A stretch of 64,000 nt of DNA. It comes from Alkalimarinus sediminis. GTDB taxonomy: Bacteria > Pseudomonadota > Gammaproteobacteria > Pseudomonadales > Oleiphilaceae. Location of the stretch: contig NZ_CP101527.1 of assembly GCF_026427595.1 (NCBI RefSeq), positions 1,249,001 to 1,313,000 of the forward strand, written 5' to 3'. The translations under genes and the position numbers were made by a program. Within the stretch, counting starts at the first letter, position 1. The number at the start of each line of letters is the position of its first letter. The notes beneath the pieces were generated by a model. The model saw nothing but the letters and a program-made list of their open reading frames with translations. It was not told the DNA's origin and did no database searches. Positions 40,463-48,790 of this stretch are shown here, piece by piece.

Positions 40463-42175
40463 ATGACTGCAGCTTCAGTAGCGGCAAAAGCTAATTCGTT
40501 TGAACTCGTTCAGTCAGAGATTGAAACAACGGTTAAACAGGCCGAAAAAAATCTAGAACGTTTTCAAGAGAACCGTGAAAGCGGGGAAGATTTACAGAAC
40601 TGTATTGATTTCCTTAACCAGCTTCGCGGCATTTTTGTACTTGTTGAAATTCAAGGTGGAGTACTGCTTTGTCATGAGGCTGTATCCCTTGCTAACGAAG
40701 TCCCTGTAGGTGCGACAGATGATAAGAATAATCTTCTGACTACCCTTAATAACGCACTTTTTATCCTCAGACGATACATTGAGTATTATAAGCAGAGCGG
40801 GGAAGATCACCCCGAACTATTGTTACCTATCATCAACGAACTTCGGGTAGCGATTAAAAACAAGCCTTTTCCTGATTCGCATTTTTTCGAAATCGATATG
40901 ACGCGAAAGGTTGATCATTGTGCAAACTTTGGTCAAACCGAAAATTCTGAGGTAACTGACTTTGATAAACGTGCTCGAAGATTACGGCACATGTATCAAA
41001 TTGCGCTATTGGGAATAATTCGTGAAAAGAATTTAGATGTCAGTATTAAATTATTAACCCGTTCTGCATTAGGTTTGTCAAAACTATGTGCCAACACACC
41101 TTTATCTGGCCTTTGGTGTTTGTTAGCAATCGTTGGTCAGGCAATTATGGACCGGCAGATGGAGACAACCAAGTCTCGTAAGCGCCTGTTAATGAAAGTA
41201 GAACGCTATACCAAAGAGTTGGTATATGTCGGCAAGGTAGTCACATCTAAGACTGCACCAGACTCTATTACCAAAGAGTTACTGTATTTGTTGGCTTTAA
41301 GTGGCTCAACCAATAAAGAAGTAATAGATATTTTGAATGCCTATGGCGTAGAGCCATTGGTACTGAATGAGAAAGACCTGGTCTCTCATAGAAAACGCTT
41401 GTTTGGTCCTGGGGCAGATGTGCTTCGCTCACTATCGGGCGCGTTGCTCGAAGAGATTAGTCAACTGAAAGACAAATTAGATATTATTGAACGGGGTATA
41501 GACCCTGATGTAACTGACTTTACTGTTATCTCGTCGGGGTTGGAGAAACTAACTAGTACGTTGGTGATGCTCGATCTTAATCAATTGGCTGAACTTGCAT
41601 CTAGTCAGAATACAGCGCTGAAAAGCTGGTCGGAGGGAGGTAAACCACCGTCTGAAGAAGAGCTTATATCGGTTGCGAATGCAGTATTGAATATTGAGCA
41701 GGCGATAAAACGATTCGAAGATACCGGTATTACCCCTGAGTTAGACAATAGTATCTTGGTCGAACAAGGGGTAGAAAACAGCCCATATCTATCTGAAGCG
41801 ATGATTGTCGTGACAGATGAGGCTCAGTCAGGTATTACCTTAACAAAACGAGCAATAACGGCCTTTGTTGAATCAAACTGGGATAAAATGCACTTAGCCA
41901 ACGTTAATACAACGTTAAATGCGGTGCGTGGAAGTATGTTTATTGTGGGTGAGGGACGCTTGGCTGCTGCCATTTCCGCCTGTGCCGATTGTATTGAGAA
42001 TGAACTGTTAGAAAAAGAGTCCCGCCCAGATGAGTCTGTCTTAGATACGTTGGCAGATATCCTAACTTCGCTAGAGTATTACATTGAAACGATCAGTGGT
42101 AGGGAGTCTGTAAACACAGATTTATTAGCATTGGCTGAAGAAAGTCTGAAGTCTATCAACTATCCGGTTTCATGA
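40463..42175 (+). CDS. fimL: FimL-like scaffold protein for twitching motility
   Basis: This 570-residue helical cytoplasmic protein resembles the N-terminal part of the ChpA chemotaxis kinase. QSEIETTVKQAEKNLERF and LNQLRGIFVLVEIQGGVLLCHE are the Hpt-like repeat pattern, but the phosphorylatable His is not visible, as in FimL. In Pseudomonas FimL connects the Chp system, type IV pili and adenylate cyclase CyaB. There too the gene lies in the mltD-gloB-rnhA-dnaQ neighbourhood, which supports the call. Two further Hpt-like helical regions follow (about 320-400 and 440-560). Confidence 0.85.
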   Translation: MTAASVAAKANSFELVQSEIETTVKQAEKNLERFQENRESGEDLQNCIDFLNQLRGIFVLVEIQGGVLLCHEAVSLANEVPVGATDDKNNLLTTLNNALFILRRYIEYYKQSGEDHPELLLPIINELRVAIKNKPFPDSHFFEIDMTRKVDHCANFGQTENSEVTDFDKRARRLRHMYQIALLGIIREKNLDVSIKLLTRSALGLSKLCANTPLSGLWCLLAIVGQAIMDRQMETTKSRKRLLMKVERYTKELVYVGKVVTSKTAPDSITKELLYLLALSGSTNKEVIDILNAYGVEPLVLNEKDLVSHRKRLFGPGADVLRSLSGALLEEISQLKDKLDIIERGIDPDVTDFTVISSGLEKLTSTLVMLDLNQLAELASSQNTALKSWSEGGKPPSEEELISVANAVLNIEQAIKRFEDTGITPELDNSILVEQGVENSPYLSEAMIVVTDEAQSGITLTKRAITAFVESNWDKMHLANVNTTLNAVRGSMFIVGEGRLAAAISACADCIENELLEKESRPDESVLDTLADILTSLEYYIETISGRESVNTDLLALAEESLKSINYPVS

Positions 42176-42231
42176 GTCTGTAAAATAGGATAACTGTCGC
42201 AAATCTTATTAATCTTGGTTACAGTTATTCT

Positions 42232-42882
42232 ATGTTATATATGATCTTAGGCGTTTGCCTCGCTCTTCTTGCTATCGCATTAATAGGTGTCTCATTAAAG
42301 GTTTTATTGGGACGTCGTTGGATTCTTGCGTGGTTGAGAGGTACTGCATCTCTGTTTGCTATCGTCTTCTCTTTCGCGATGCTGGCTGTAGCTTGGGATT
42401 TCATATCCTATGGGGTTATTACCCAAGATAAAACTATTGCAACGGTTGGCGTAAAAGAAGTAGCGGATAAGCAGTTTGAGCTTACTGTCGCCATTCCAGA
42501 TGGAGAGAAACAACGATATACGGTAAAAGGCGACTTATGGCAGCTTGATGTACGAGTGATCAACTGGGGTGGGCCATTGAAGATGATTGGGCTTGAATCT
42601 GGTTATCGATTAGACCGTCTAAGTGGTCGATATATCTCACTTGAATCTGAGAGATCTGCAGAGCGTACCGTTTATGATATTAGTGGTGTAGCGACATTAA
42701 CAGATGTTTGGACGCTGGTCAGTAATAACTCTTGGCTGCCCTGGATTGAAGCTAAATATGGCAGTGCTACTTACCTGCCAATGAAAGACGGTGCTCTGTA
42801 CGCTGTATCGCTTAATGACGAAGGGGTGTTTGCAAAGCCTCTTAACGGCCCTGCAGAGAGTGCTGTAGAGACATGGCAGTAA
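42232..42882 (+). CDS. Membrane-anchored protein of unknown function
   Basis: This 216-residue protein has two N-terminal hydrophobic helices (about 3-23 and 36-58) and a globular remainder, probably periplasmic, rich in beta structure (about 65-216: GEKQRYTVKGDLWQLDVRVI, GPLKMIGLESGYRLDRLSGR). Related proteins next to fimL are sometimes called efflux pump proteins, but nothing here resembles an RND or MFS pump, so I treat it as unknown. It starts 56 bases after fimL and is probably cotranscribed. Confidence 0.75.
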   Translation: MLYMILGVCLALLAIALIGVSLKVLLGRRWILAWLRGTASLFAIVFSFAMLAVAWDFISYGVITQDKTIATVGVKEVADKQFELTVAIPDGEKQRYTVKGDLWQLDVRVINWGGPLKMIGLESGYRLDRLSGRYISLESERSAERTVYDISGVATLTDVWTLVSNNSWLPWIEAKYGSATYLPMKDGALYAVSLNDEGVFAKPLNGPAESAVETWQ

Positions 42883-43209
42883 CCCACTCTGATTGTTTGT
42901 AATGATCGCATCTGGCAACGAATAACCTTTTCGAGCAATACAAATCTCGCTCACCTTATTTGAGTTCAGGCTGTTCTAACCGTTTTGCTGTAAAAATCCC
43001 AAGGCAAAGTATTTGATGTTATTGTGACAAACTAGCTCAGAATAGCATCCGGAGGATAGGGGGCAAGCGGGTATGAACAGACAAGTATGAATAGAAAGTA
43101 AAGGTAAGAAGGCTATTGCATAGGGTGTAGCAAGAAATGGTGTAGCAAGAAAGGGTGTAGCTTAAAAACAAAAGGCAGCTTGTCGCTGCCTTTTGTAATA
43201 AGCAATAAA
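42883..43209. other. 327-base convergent spacer
   Basis: This gene-free spacer contains two and a half copies of a 15-base unit, GGTGTAGCAAGAAAK (about 43124-43161), and then the terminator at 43165-43197. Nothing else was recognised. Confidence 0.6.
43165..43197. terminator. Bidirectional terminator
   Basis: AAAGGCAGC, loop TTGTC and GCTGCCTTT form a 9-bp stem. On the minus strand it is followed by TGTTTTT, fitting the SCP2 gene that ends at 43210; on the plus strand TTTTG follows. Confidence 0.8.
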
Positions 43210-43524
43210 TTAACCGATGCTGAAAAGCTCGCCTAATTTAGTTGCCAACATCATATCGCCTTCAGCGCGTAACTGGCCAGCCATGAATGCTTGCATGCCG
43301 TCGGTTTCACCGCTAACGATGCCCTGAAGAGTTTCAGTGTTCATGATTAAAGTTACTGATGGATCGTCGTGCTCACCAGCAATAAGTTCACATTTGCCGT
43401 CATCGATTACCAAGTGGTAAGTATCGGCATCTTCGATTGCGAATTGAAATACTAAATCTACCCCTGCTGCTGCATCGGCGTTAAAGTTGTCTTTTAAAGT
43501 CTCGAAGATTTTTGCTACAGGCAT
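43210..43524 (-). CDS. SCP2 sterol-binding domain protein
   Basis: This 104-residue protein consists of one SCP2 domain. Markers are the beta strands VDLVFQFAIED, YHLVIDDGKCELIAGE and PSVTLIMNTETLQGIVSGETDGMQAFMAGQL, ending in MLATKLGELFSI. The fold has a hydrophobic tunnel that binds lipids or acyl-CoAs. In bacteria its job is mostly unassigned, often linked to lipid handling. It is a lone gene with its own terminator. Residue use and length are normal for the single-domain form. Confidence 0.9.
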   Translation of the reverse strand: MPVAKIFETLKDNFNADAAAGVDLVFQFAIEDADTYHLVIDDGKCELIAGEHDDPSVTLIMNTETLQGIVSGETDGMQAFMAGQLRAEGDMMLATKLGELFSIG

Positions 43525-43897
43525 TTGTATATCCTTCTGCGTGTTTGGATTAACTCACACTTACTAATTCTAATGTTTAGATATAATGTGATGCTAGTGT
43601 ATCTTTCTTTGTTTGTTAGTCGATTATTAATCGAGCAAAGTGAGATTATGTGGTATTGAGCACTATGTCAATAGCCAACCGAACGCTTGTTTGAAAATTA
43701 CTAAACTTTAAAAGATCTGTTGTATGGTTGTTAATTCAATAACCAAGCAGCCTTGTATTCTTGAAGTTAGCCCTCATATTGCTCGGTTGACTTGGCAATT
43801 ATATGCGCTCTGCATCAAATAAACGAATGATGGGGTGCTAATCTTGGTGGTGCCAAGTTAAAAACTACTTAGAAAACTATAAATAAGGGGAAGGTGT
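43525..43897. other. 373-base divergent spacer
   Basis: This gene-free AT-rich stretch between the SCP2 gene and sohB must hold promoters for both. I saw no hairpin, repeat or operator strong enough to name. Confidence 0.5.
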
Positions 43898-44944
43898 TTG
43901 GAATTTTTGGCCGAATATGGTGTTTTTCTCGCAAAGGCGGTAACGGTAGTCGTCGCGGTTGTGTTGGCTGTTGCTGGTATTGTTGCGGTCTCTTCTAAGG
44001 GCAAGCTTGGTTCGGATGGCGCAATAGAGGTAACTAAGGTTAACAAGCGAATCACAGAGATGAAAGAGGCGCTTGAAGACCATATTCTTGATAAAGAGCT
44101 GCTTAAAGAAAAAGAGAAAAGCGCCAAAAAAGAAGAAAAAAAGAAAAAGAAGAGCAAATCATCAGAGAGTGATAGCACTGCTAAAAAGAGAATGTACGTT
44201 GTTGATTTTGATGGGGATATAAAAGCCTCTGAGAATGAGTCCCTTCGTAATACAATTACAGCAGTTCTATCGGTAGCTGACCCTAAAAATGATGAAGTGG
44301 TAATAAGGCTAGAAAGTGGCGGTGGAATGGTACACTCCTATGGTTTGGCTTCAGCCCAACTCAATCGAATTAAAAATGCCGATATCCCTCTGACAGTATG
44401 TGTAGATAAGGTTGCCGCCAGTGGTGGTTATATGATGGCCTGTGTTGCCGATAAAATCATTGCGTCTCCCTTTGCTGTTTTAGGGTCGATTGGTGTAGTC
44501 GCACAGCTGCCAAACTTCAACAAACTACTAAAGAAAAACAGTATTGATATTGAGCTACTGACTGCAGGTGAACATAAGCGCACTTTGACTATGTTTGGTG
44601 AGAATACAGATCAGGGGCGTGAGAAATTTAAGCATGACCTAGAAGATACCCATGAGCTATTTAAGTCATTTGTGCGAGATCATCGACCTGTTGTAAATAT
44701 ATCTGAAGTGGCAAACGGTGATGTATGGTTTGGTAAGCGAGCACTTGATGTTAACTTAGTTGATGAATTAAAAACATCGGATGAATATATCACACAGGCA
44801 TGTGAGTCTGTTGATGTGTTTGAGGTTAAATATAAAGAGAAAAAATCACTTCAAGAAAAGCTTGGTTTATCTGTTGCAGCAGGTGTTGAGAAATCTATCA
44901 GTAGACTCATAACCACAATGCAAAACAGCCGTTTTTTGTCTTAG
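43898..44944 (+). CDS. sohB: Inner-membrane serine protease SohB (S49)
   Basis: This 348-residue protease of the SppA/S49 family has its active site facing the periplasm. An N-terminal helix (about 8-29) is followed by a charged Lys/Glu segment with KKEEKKKKKSKSSES (about residues 68-82) and the S49 domain. The nucleophile is Ser175 in VAASGGYMMA and the general base is probably Lys227 in TAGEHKRTLTMF; the 52-residue spacing fits the family. The start is TTG 43898 behind AGGGGAAGG. Substrates are unknown in this organism. Confidence 0.92.
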   Translation: MEFLAEYGVFLAKAVTVVVAVVLAVAGIVAVSSKGKLGSDGAIEVTKVNKRITEMKEALEDHILDKELLKEKEKSAKKEEKKKKKSKSSESDSTAKKRMYVVDFDGDIKASENESLRNTITAVLSVADPKNDEVVIRLESGGGMVHSYGLASAQLNRIKNADIPLTVCVDKVAASGGYMMACVADKIIASPFAVLGSIGVVAQLPNFNKLLKKNSIDIELLTAGEHKRTLTMFGENTDQGREKFKHDLEDTHELFKSFVRDHRPVVNISEVANGDVWFGKRALDVNLVDELKTSDEYITQACESVDVFEVKYKEKKSLQEKLGLSVAAGVEKSISRLITTMQNSRFLS

Positions 44945-45000
44945 TGACCTAAAAGCAACAAATATGAAGTTATAAGCCTTTGTAACACCCTCTCTGATAA

Positions 45001-45034
45001 GATAAGGCACATTTAAACTAGTGCCTTATCTTTT
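45001..45034 (+). terminator. Terminator of sohB
   Basis: GATAAGGCAC (45001-45010) and GTGCCTTATC (45021-45030) make a perfect 10-bp stem followed by TTTT. It lies between sohB and the convergent antiporter gene and may serve both. Confidence 0.85.
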
Positions 45035-45062
45035 CCGCCTCTCTTATACCTTAGCTCTCGGT

Positions 45063-46229
45063 CTAATCTCGTCTTAATTTATCGCTTACAGCAATAGGGC
45101 TAGGAAAGCGGAATATGACAATATAAGAGTTTAATATAAATGTGATGATTGCAGTTGCCTGGATCACATGAGAAGCGTTAGTGCCGATAATAGCAGTAGA
45201 GGTTGCTAAGAACGCAATTAGTAACGAGAACTCACTAATCTGACCTAATCTAAAGCCTACTTCCCATGATTGATCTGCTGGTTCTTTGATAAAACCTAAA
45301 AGATACCGGAAGGTGATGGGTTTTATGATGAGTATGCAGATGGCCAAGACACTCGATGCCAGTATGACCTCAGATAAAAGCCCTAGATTAAAGCTAGCGC
45401 CTAGTGAGAAAAAGAATAGTATCAGAAAGAAATCTCTCAAAGGCTTGAGGTGTACAGCGATATATTGGGATATTGGGCTAGTGGCTACGCTAATCCCGCC
45501 AATAAACGCGCCGATCTCAAGTGATAGGCCAAAGAGCTCTGCTAGTTGAGCGACGCCTAGGCACCACCCAATGGCTAGTAAGAATATATATTCATGGAAG
45601 CGATCAAAATGTTGAAGTAGCTTAACGATGACATATTTTACTGTTGCGAATGCTACTAAGACTAATACAGGCAGCATAATGAGTGTTTGTAAGAACTGTT
45701 GCCAAGTAGACTCTGACTCTTTACCACCCAACATTAACAGTACAATGATGGCGATTAGATCCTGCAATAGCAGTAGCCCGACTACCAGTTCACCGGTATG
45801 CCGGTGATGCAGTACTGTAGTGGGGAGTAGCTTGATACCAATAATTGTACTGGAGAACATCATTGCCACACCAATGACCACGGATTCTGTTTGGGTGTAA
45901 CCGAACATAAGGGCTATGGTGTATCCGCATGCTGCAAATATGATAGAGCTTCCAATCGCAACAACGGTTGCTTTTCTGAGCATATGGACAAGGTTCCGCG
46001 GTTGCATATCGAGGCCCAGAAGAAACAACAGAAAGATGATCCCAATCTCAGCGATCTCGGATAGTAGGTGAGCATCTGTAACGAGATGTAGGCCGTAAGG
46101 ACCAAGAATTGCCCCCAGGGCAATATAGGCAACTAGCAGTGGCTGTCTGGTATAAAGCACTACCGATGCAAGCACCGCTGCACCAGAAAATATCAGGAAG
46201 AATGATGTGATAATCGACTGGCTTTCCAT
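45063..46229 (-). CDS. Cation:proton antiporter (CPA2 family membrane domain)
   Basis: This 388-residue protein has about eleven to twelve hydrophobic helices and the KefB/RosB signatures VAYIALGAILGPYGL, EIGIIFLLFLLGLDM, MMFSSTIIGIKLLPTT and LEIGAFIGGISVATS. It would exchange K+ or Na+ for protons across the inner membrane. The C-terminal TrkA-N (RCK) regulatory domain of KefB and KefC is absent; the protein ends soon after the last helix. It is a monocistronic minus-strand gene. The ion specificity cannot be read from the sequence. Confidence 0.88.
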   Translation of the reverse strand: MESQSIITSFFLIFSGAAVLASVVLYTRQPLLVAYIALGAILGPYGLHLVTDAHLLSEIAEIGIIFLLFLLGLDMQPRNLVHMLRKATVVAIGSSIIFAACGYTIALMFGYTQTESVVIGVAMMFSSTIIGIKLLPTTVLHHRHTGELVVGLLLLQDLIAIIVLLMLGGKESESTWQQFLQTLIMLPVLVLVAFATVKYVIVKLLQHFDRFHEYIFLLAIGWCLGVAQLAELFGLSLEIGAFIGGISVATSPISQYIAVHLKPLRDFFLILFFFSLGASFNLGLLSEVILASSVLAICILIIKPITFRYLLGFIKEPADQSWEVGFRLGQISEFSLLIAFLATSTAIIGTNASHVIQATAIITFILNSYIVIFRFPSPIAVSDKLRRD

Positions 46230-46381
46230 AAGCGGTCTACATCCATTTAAGGTGAATACGTTTAAAGGATTTATAAAATTGAGCGTGCTAAGAATTTCTA
46301 TATTACATGATTATTTTAGTACAAGACATGTAACTTTGAGTTTGAAGGGGGCAATGTGATTGAATTTAAGGGGGTTTTGGT

Positions 46382-46424
46382 GGTCTTCAGCAATACTCAA
46401 TGAGTTTGAATGTTGCTGAAGACC
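46382..46424 (-). terminator. Hairpin after the cysI-DUF934 operon
   Basis: GGTCTTCAGCAA (46382-46393) and TTGCTGAAGACC (46413-46424) form a perfect 12-bp stem 20 bases after the DUF934 stop. There is no clear U run on the minus strand, so it may be a processing or stability hairpin. Confidence 0.6.
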
Positions 46425-46443
46425 GTTGCAGCTTTAGCCGCTG

Positions 46444-46929
46444 TTATCTTCTGCGAAACTGAGGGATTGGGTTGTCACACCCAGCTTGATAGCTGTTAGA
46501 AAAGTCACTAAGGCCGTTCAGTGCTTGTTCAATATCTCTATCTGCTCTAACCGCAAAAGCATTAAAACCACACCGTTTCATGTAAAACAACTGATCTTGC
46601 AATACATCTCCGATTGCTCGGATTTCCCCTTCGTAATTAAAACGCTCACGAAGCAGTCTTGCATAGGAGTAACCTCTCCCGTCTGCAAACTTGGGAAAGT
46701 TAATAGCAATAACAGGAAGGGATTTAACGTCTGAAGCGATAGCACTAGGTTCTTGGTGGCTGTCCAACCAAACACCCACATTAGATCTACTGGCTAGCGC
46801 GTCTCTGTTTTCAGTCCAGTAAGCTAAAGGAACGATGACCTCTTGCTCAGGTAGATCGCCTTCGAAGTCTGCGTCGATGATTAACCAGTTATCTTCAACA
46901 ATTTGGCTGTCTTTAATGAGCTTTGGCAT
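46444..46929 (-). CDS. DUF934 protein, sulfite reduction partner
   Basis: This protein of about 161 residues belongs to DUF934, nearly always encoded after the CysI-type reductase. Landmarks are VIVPLAYWTENRDAL, GVWLDSHQEP, INFPKFADGRGYSYARLLRER (the family signature) and AIGDVLQDQLFYMKRCGFNAF. It may help electron transfer or assembly of the reductase, but the role is unproven. The frame opens at GTG 46935; ATG 46929, behind AAGGAG, is better. It overlaps the end of the reductase gene by 17 bases, which points to translational coupling. Confidence 0.88.
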   Translation of the reverse strand: MPKLIKDSQIVEDNWLIIDADFEGDLPEQEVIVPLAYWTENRDALASRSNVGVWLDSHQEPSAIASDVKSLPVIAINFPKFADGRGYSYARLLRERFNYEGEIRAIGDVLQDQLFYMKRCGFNAFAVRADRDIEQALNGLSDFSNSYQAGCDNPIPQFRRR

Positions 46930-48571
46930 ATACACGCTCCTTAAATGGTGTCATTCCAATTCGACGATATGTATCAAGGAACAACTCTTCGTCAGTTCTG
47001 TTCTCGATATATACGTTTATTATTTTTTCAACAATATCAGCCATTTGCTCACGAGCAAATGATGGGCCGAGTATTTTGCCAATTGATGCATCTAAACCTG
47101 AGCAGCCACCGAGTGAAACCTGATAGAACTCCTCACCTTTTTTATCTACACCTAGAATGCCGATGTTTCCGATATGATGGTGACCACAGGCATTCATGCA
47201 GCCTGAAATATTGAGCTCTATTTCGCCAAGGTCATAGAGGTAATCTAGATTGTCGAAACGTGTTTGGATCTGCTCGGCAATAGGGATCGATTTTGCGTTT
47301 GCCAATGCACAAAAGTCACCGCCTGGGCAGCAGATGATATCAGTCAGCATATTCAAGTTAGGTGTAGCAAAGCCTGCAGCTTGCGCTTTTTTCCAAACAT
47401 CGAATAGGTCAGTTTGCTTAACGTCTGCTAATACAATGTTCTGGTCGTGTGCGATTCTGACTTCGCCAAAGCTATACTGGTCTGCTAGGTCTGCAATCAA
47501 TTCAAGCTTATCGTCGCTGACATCACCTGGTGGTATACCGGTCTTTTTCAGCGTTAGCGTTACGATAGAGTAGCCGGCTACCTTATGTTCGTTGGTATTT
47601 CGTTTTACCCAGTTAGCAAATGCTTTATTTGATGCTACTTGCTCTTCAAAAGAGGTTGTCGACTCTACCGTGTCGTAGTTAGGTGCATCAAAAAAGCCTT
47701 TAACCCGGTCAATTTCTTCGTTGGTTAATTGAGCAGGGCTATCTTTTATGTGCTGCCATTCATCTTCTACTTTTTGCGCGAAAACTTCAGGGGTTAATGC
47801 TTTAACCAGTATTTTAATACGAGCTTTGTATTTGTTATCACGACGCCCGTGTTGGTTGTATACCCGAATGATCGCTTCTAGGTAGGTCAGGAGGTCTTTT
47901 TCTGGCAGGAACTCTCTAATAGCTGACCCCAATAGAGGTGTTCTTCCAAGGCCGCCACCAACAAAAACACGGAAGCCAGTTTCGCCTTGCTCATTCTGGA
48001 CGATTTCCAAGCCGATATCATGAACCTTAATAGCAGCGCGATCTTCGGTAGGGCAGGCATTGACAGCAATTTTGAATTTACGGGGTAGGTATGCAAACTC
48101 AGGGTGAAAAGTAGACCACTGACGTATTATTTCGCAATAAGGACGAGGATCTGTTACTTCATCGTTAATAACACCCGCAAACTGGTCTGTAGTAGTGTTA
48201 CGGATACAGTTTCCGCTAGTTTGGATAGCGTGCATCTCTACGTCAGACAGTGCTTGAAGCATATCTGGAACATCTTTGATTTGTGGCCAGTTAAACTGAA
48301 CATTTTGACGGGTAGTGAAGTGTACGTACCCCTTGTCATAGGTTCTAGACAAGTCAGCAAGCGTTCTTAGCTGCACTGAAGAGAGCATTCCGTAGGGGAT
48401 GGCAACTCGCAACATAGGCGCGAGGCGTTGCACATAAAGCCCATTTTGCAATCGTAATGCGAGGAATTCGTCTTCGGAGAGGTCTCCAGAGAAAAAGCGA
48501 TCAGTTTGTCCTCTGAATTGCTTTACTCGCTCAAGAACGAGGTTGCGATCATAGTCGTCGTACTTGTACAT
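46913..48571 (-). CDS. cysI: Siroheme nitrite/sulfite reductase (CysI type)
   Basis: This 552-residue reductase is of the single-subunit type, probably reducing sulfite to sulfide for cysteine synthesis. The [4Fe-4S]-siroheme cysteines are present as CPGGDFC (CX5C) and CMNAC (CX3C), followed by GHHHIGNIGILG. Siroheme-binding basic residues lie in HFTTRQNVQFNWP and SGNCIRNTTTDQFAG. No flavoprotein subunit CysJ is nearby, so electrons probably come from ferredoxin. Siroheme is made by CysG (13682-15058). Gene order with DUF934 matches PA1837-PA1838 of Pseudomonas. A nitrite-specific role is less likely in this context. Confidence 0.9.
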   Translation of the reverse strand: MYKYDDYDRNLVLERVKQFRGQTDRFFSGDLSEDEFLALRLQNGLYVQRLAPMLRVAIPYGMLSSVQLRTLADLSRTYDKGYVHFTTRQNVQFNWPQIKDVPDMLQALSDVEMHAIQTSGNCIRNTTTDQFAGVINDEVTDPRPYCEIIRQWSTFHPEFAYLPRKFKIAVNACPTEDRAAIKVHDIGLEIVQNEQGETGFRVFVGGGLGRTPLLGSAIREFLPEKDLLTYLEAIIRVYNQHGRRDNKYKARIKILVKALTPEVFAQKVEDEWQHIKDSPAQLTNEEIDRVKGFFDAPNYDTVESTTSFEEQVASNKAFANWVKRNTNEHKVAGYSIVTLTLKKTGIPPGDVSDDKLELIADLADQYSFGEVRIAHDQNIVLADVKQTDLFDVWKKAQAAGFATPNLNMLTDIICCPGGDFCALANAKSIPIAEQIQTRFDNLDYLYDLGEIELNISGCMNACGHHHIGNIGILGVDKKGEEFYQVSLGGCSGLDASIGKILGPSFAREQMADIVEKIINVYIENRTDEELFLDTYRRIGMTPFKERVYAKAH

Positions 48572-48723
48572 GGTGATGGTTTAGCCTATTCAGTTACTGA
48601 GCAGAAATCCCAATTCAGCAAATTTAATGATATAAAGTGGCCGAATATAAAGGGGCGCTAAAGATACCAGTTTAACCTTATTCTTAAAATGATTATTTTT
48701 TAATATATTAAGATTAAAATAGA

Positions 48724-48764
48724 ATAAAAATCAGCACCAAAGAGATAAATATGACTTTGGTGCT
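48724..48764 (-). terminator. Terminator of metH
   Basis: On the minus strand AGCACCAAAG (from 48764), a 12-base loop and CTTTGGTGCT form a perfect 10-bp stem followed by GATTTTTATT. It lies 27 bases after the metH stop. Confidence 0.9.
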
Positions 48765-48790
48765 GTTATGTTTTGGTAGAGGGTGAAGTA

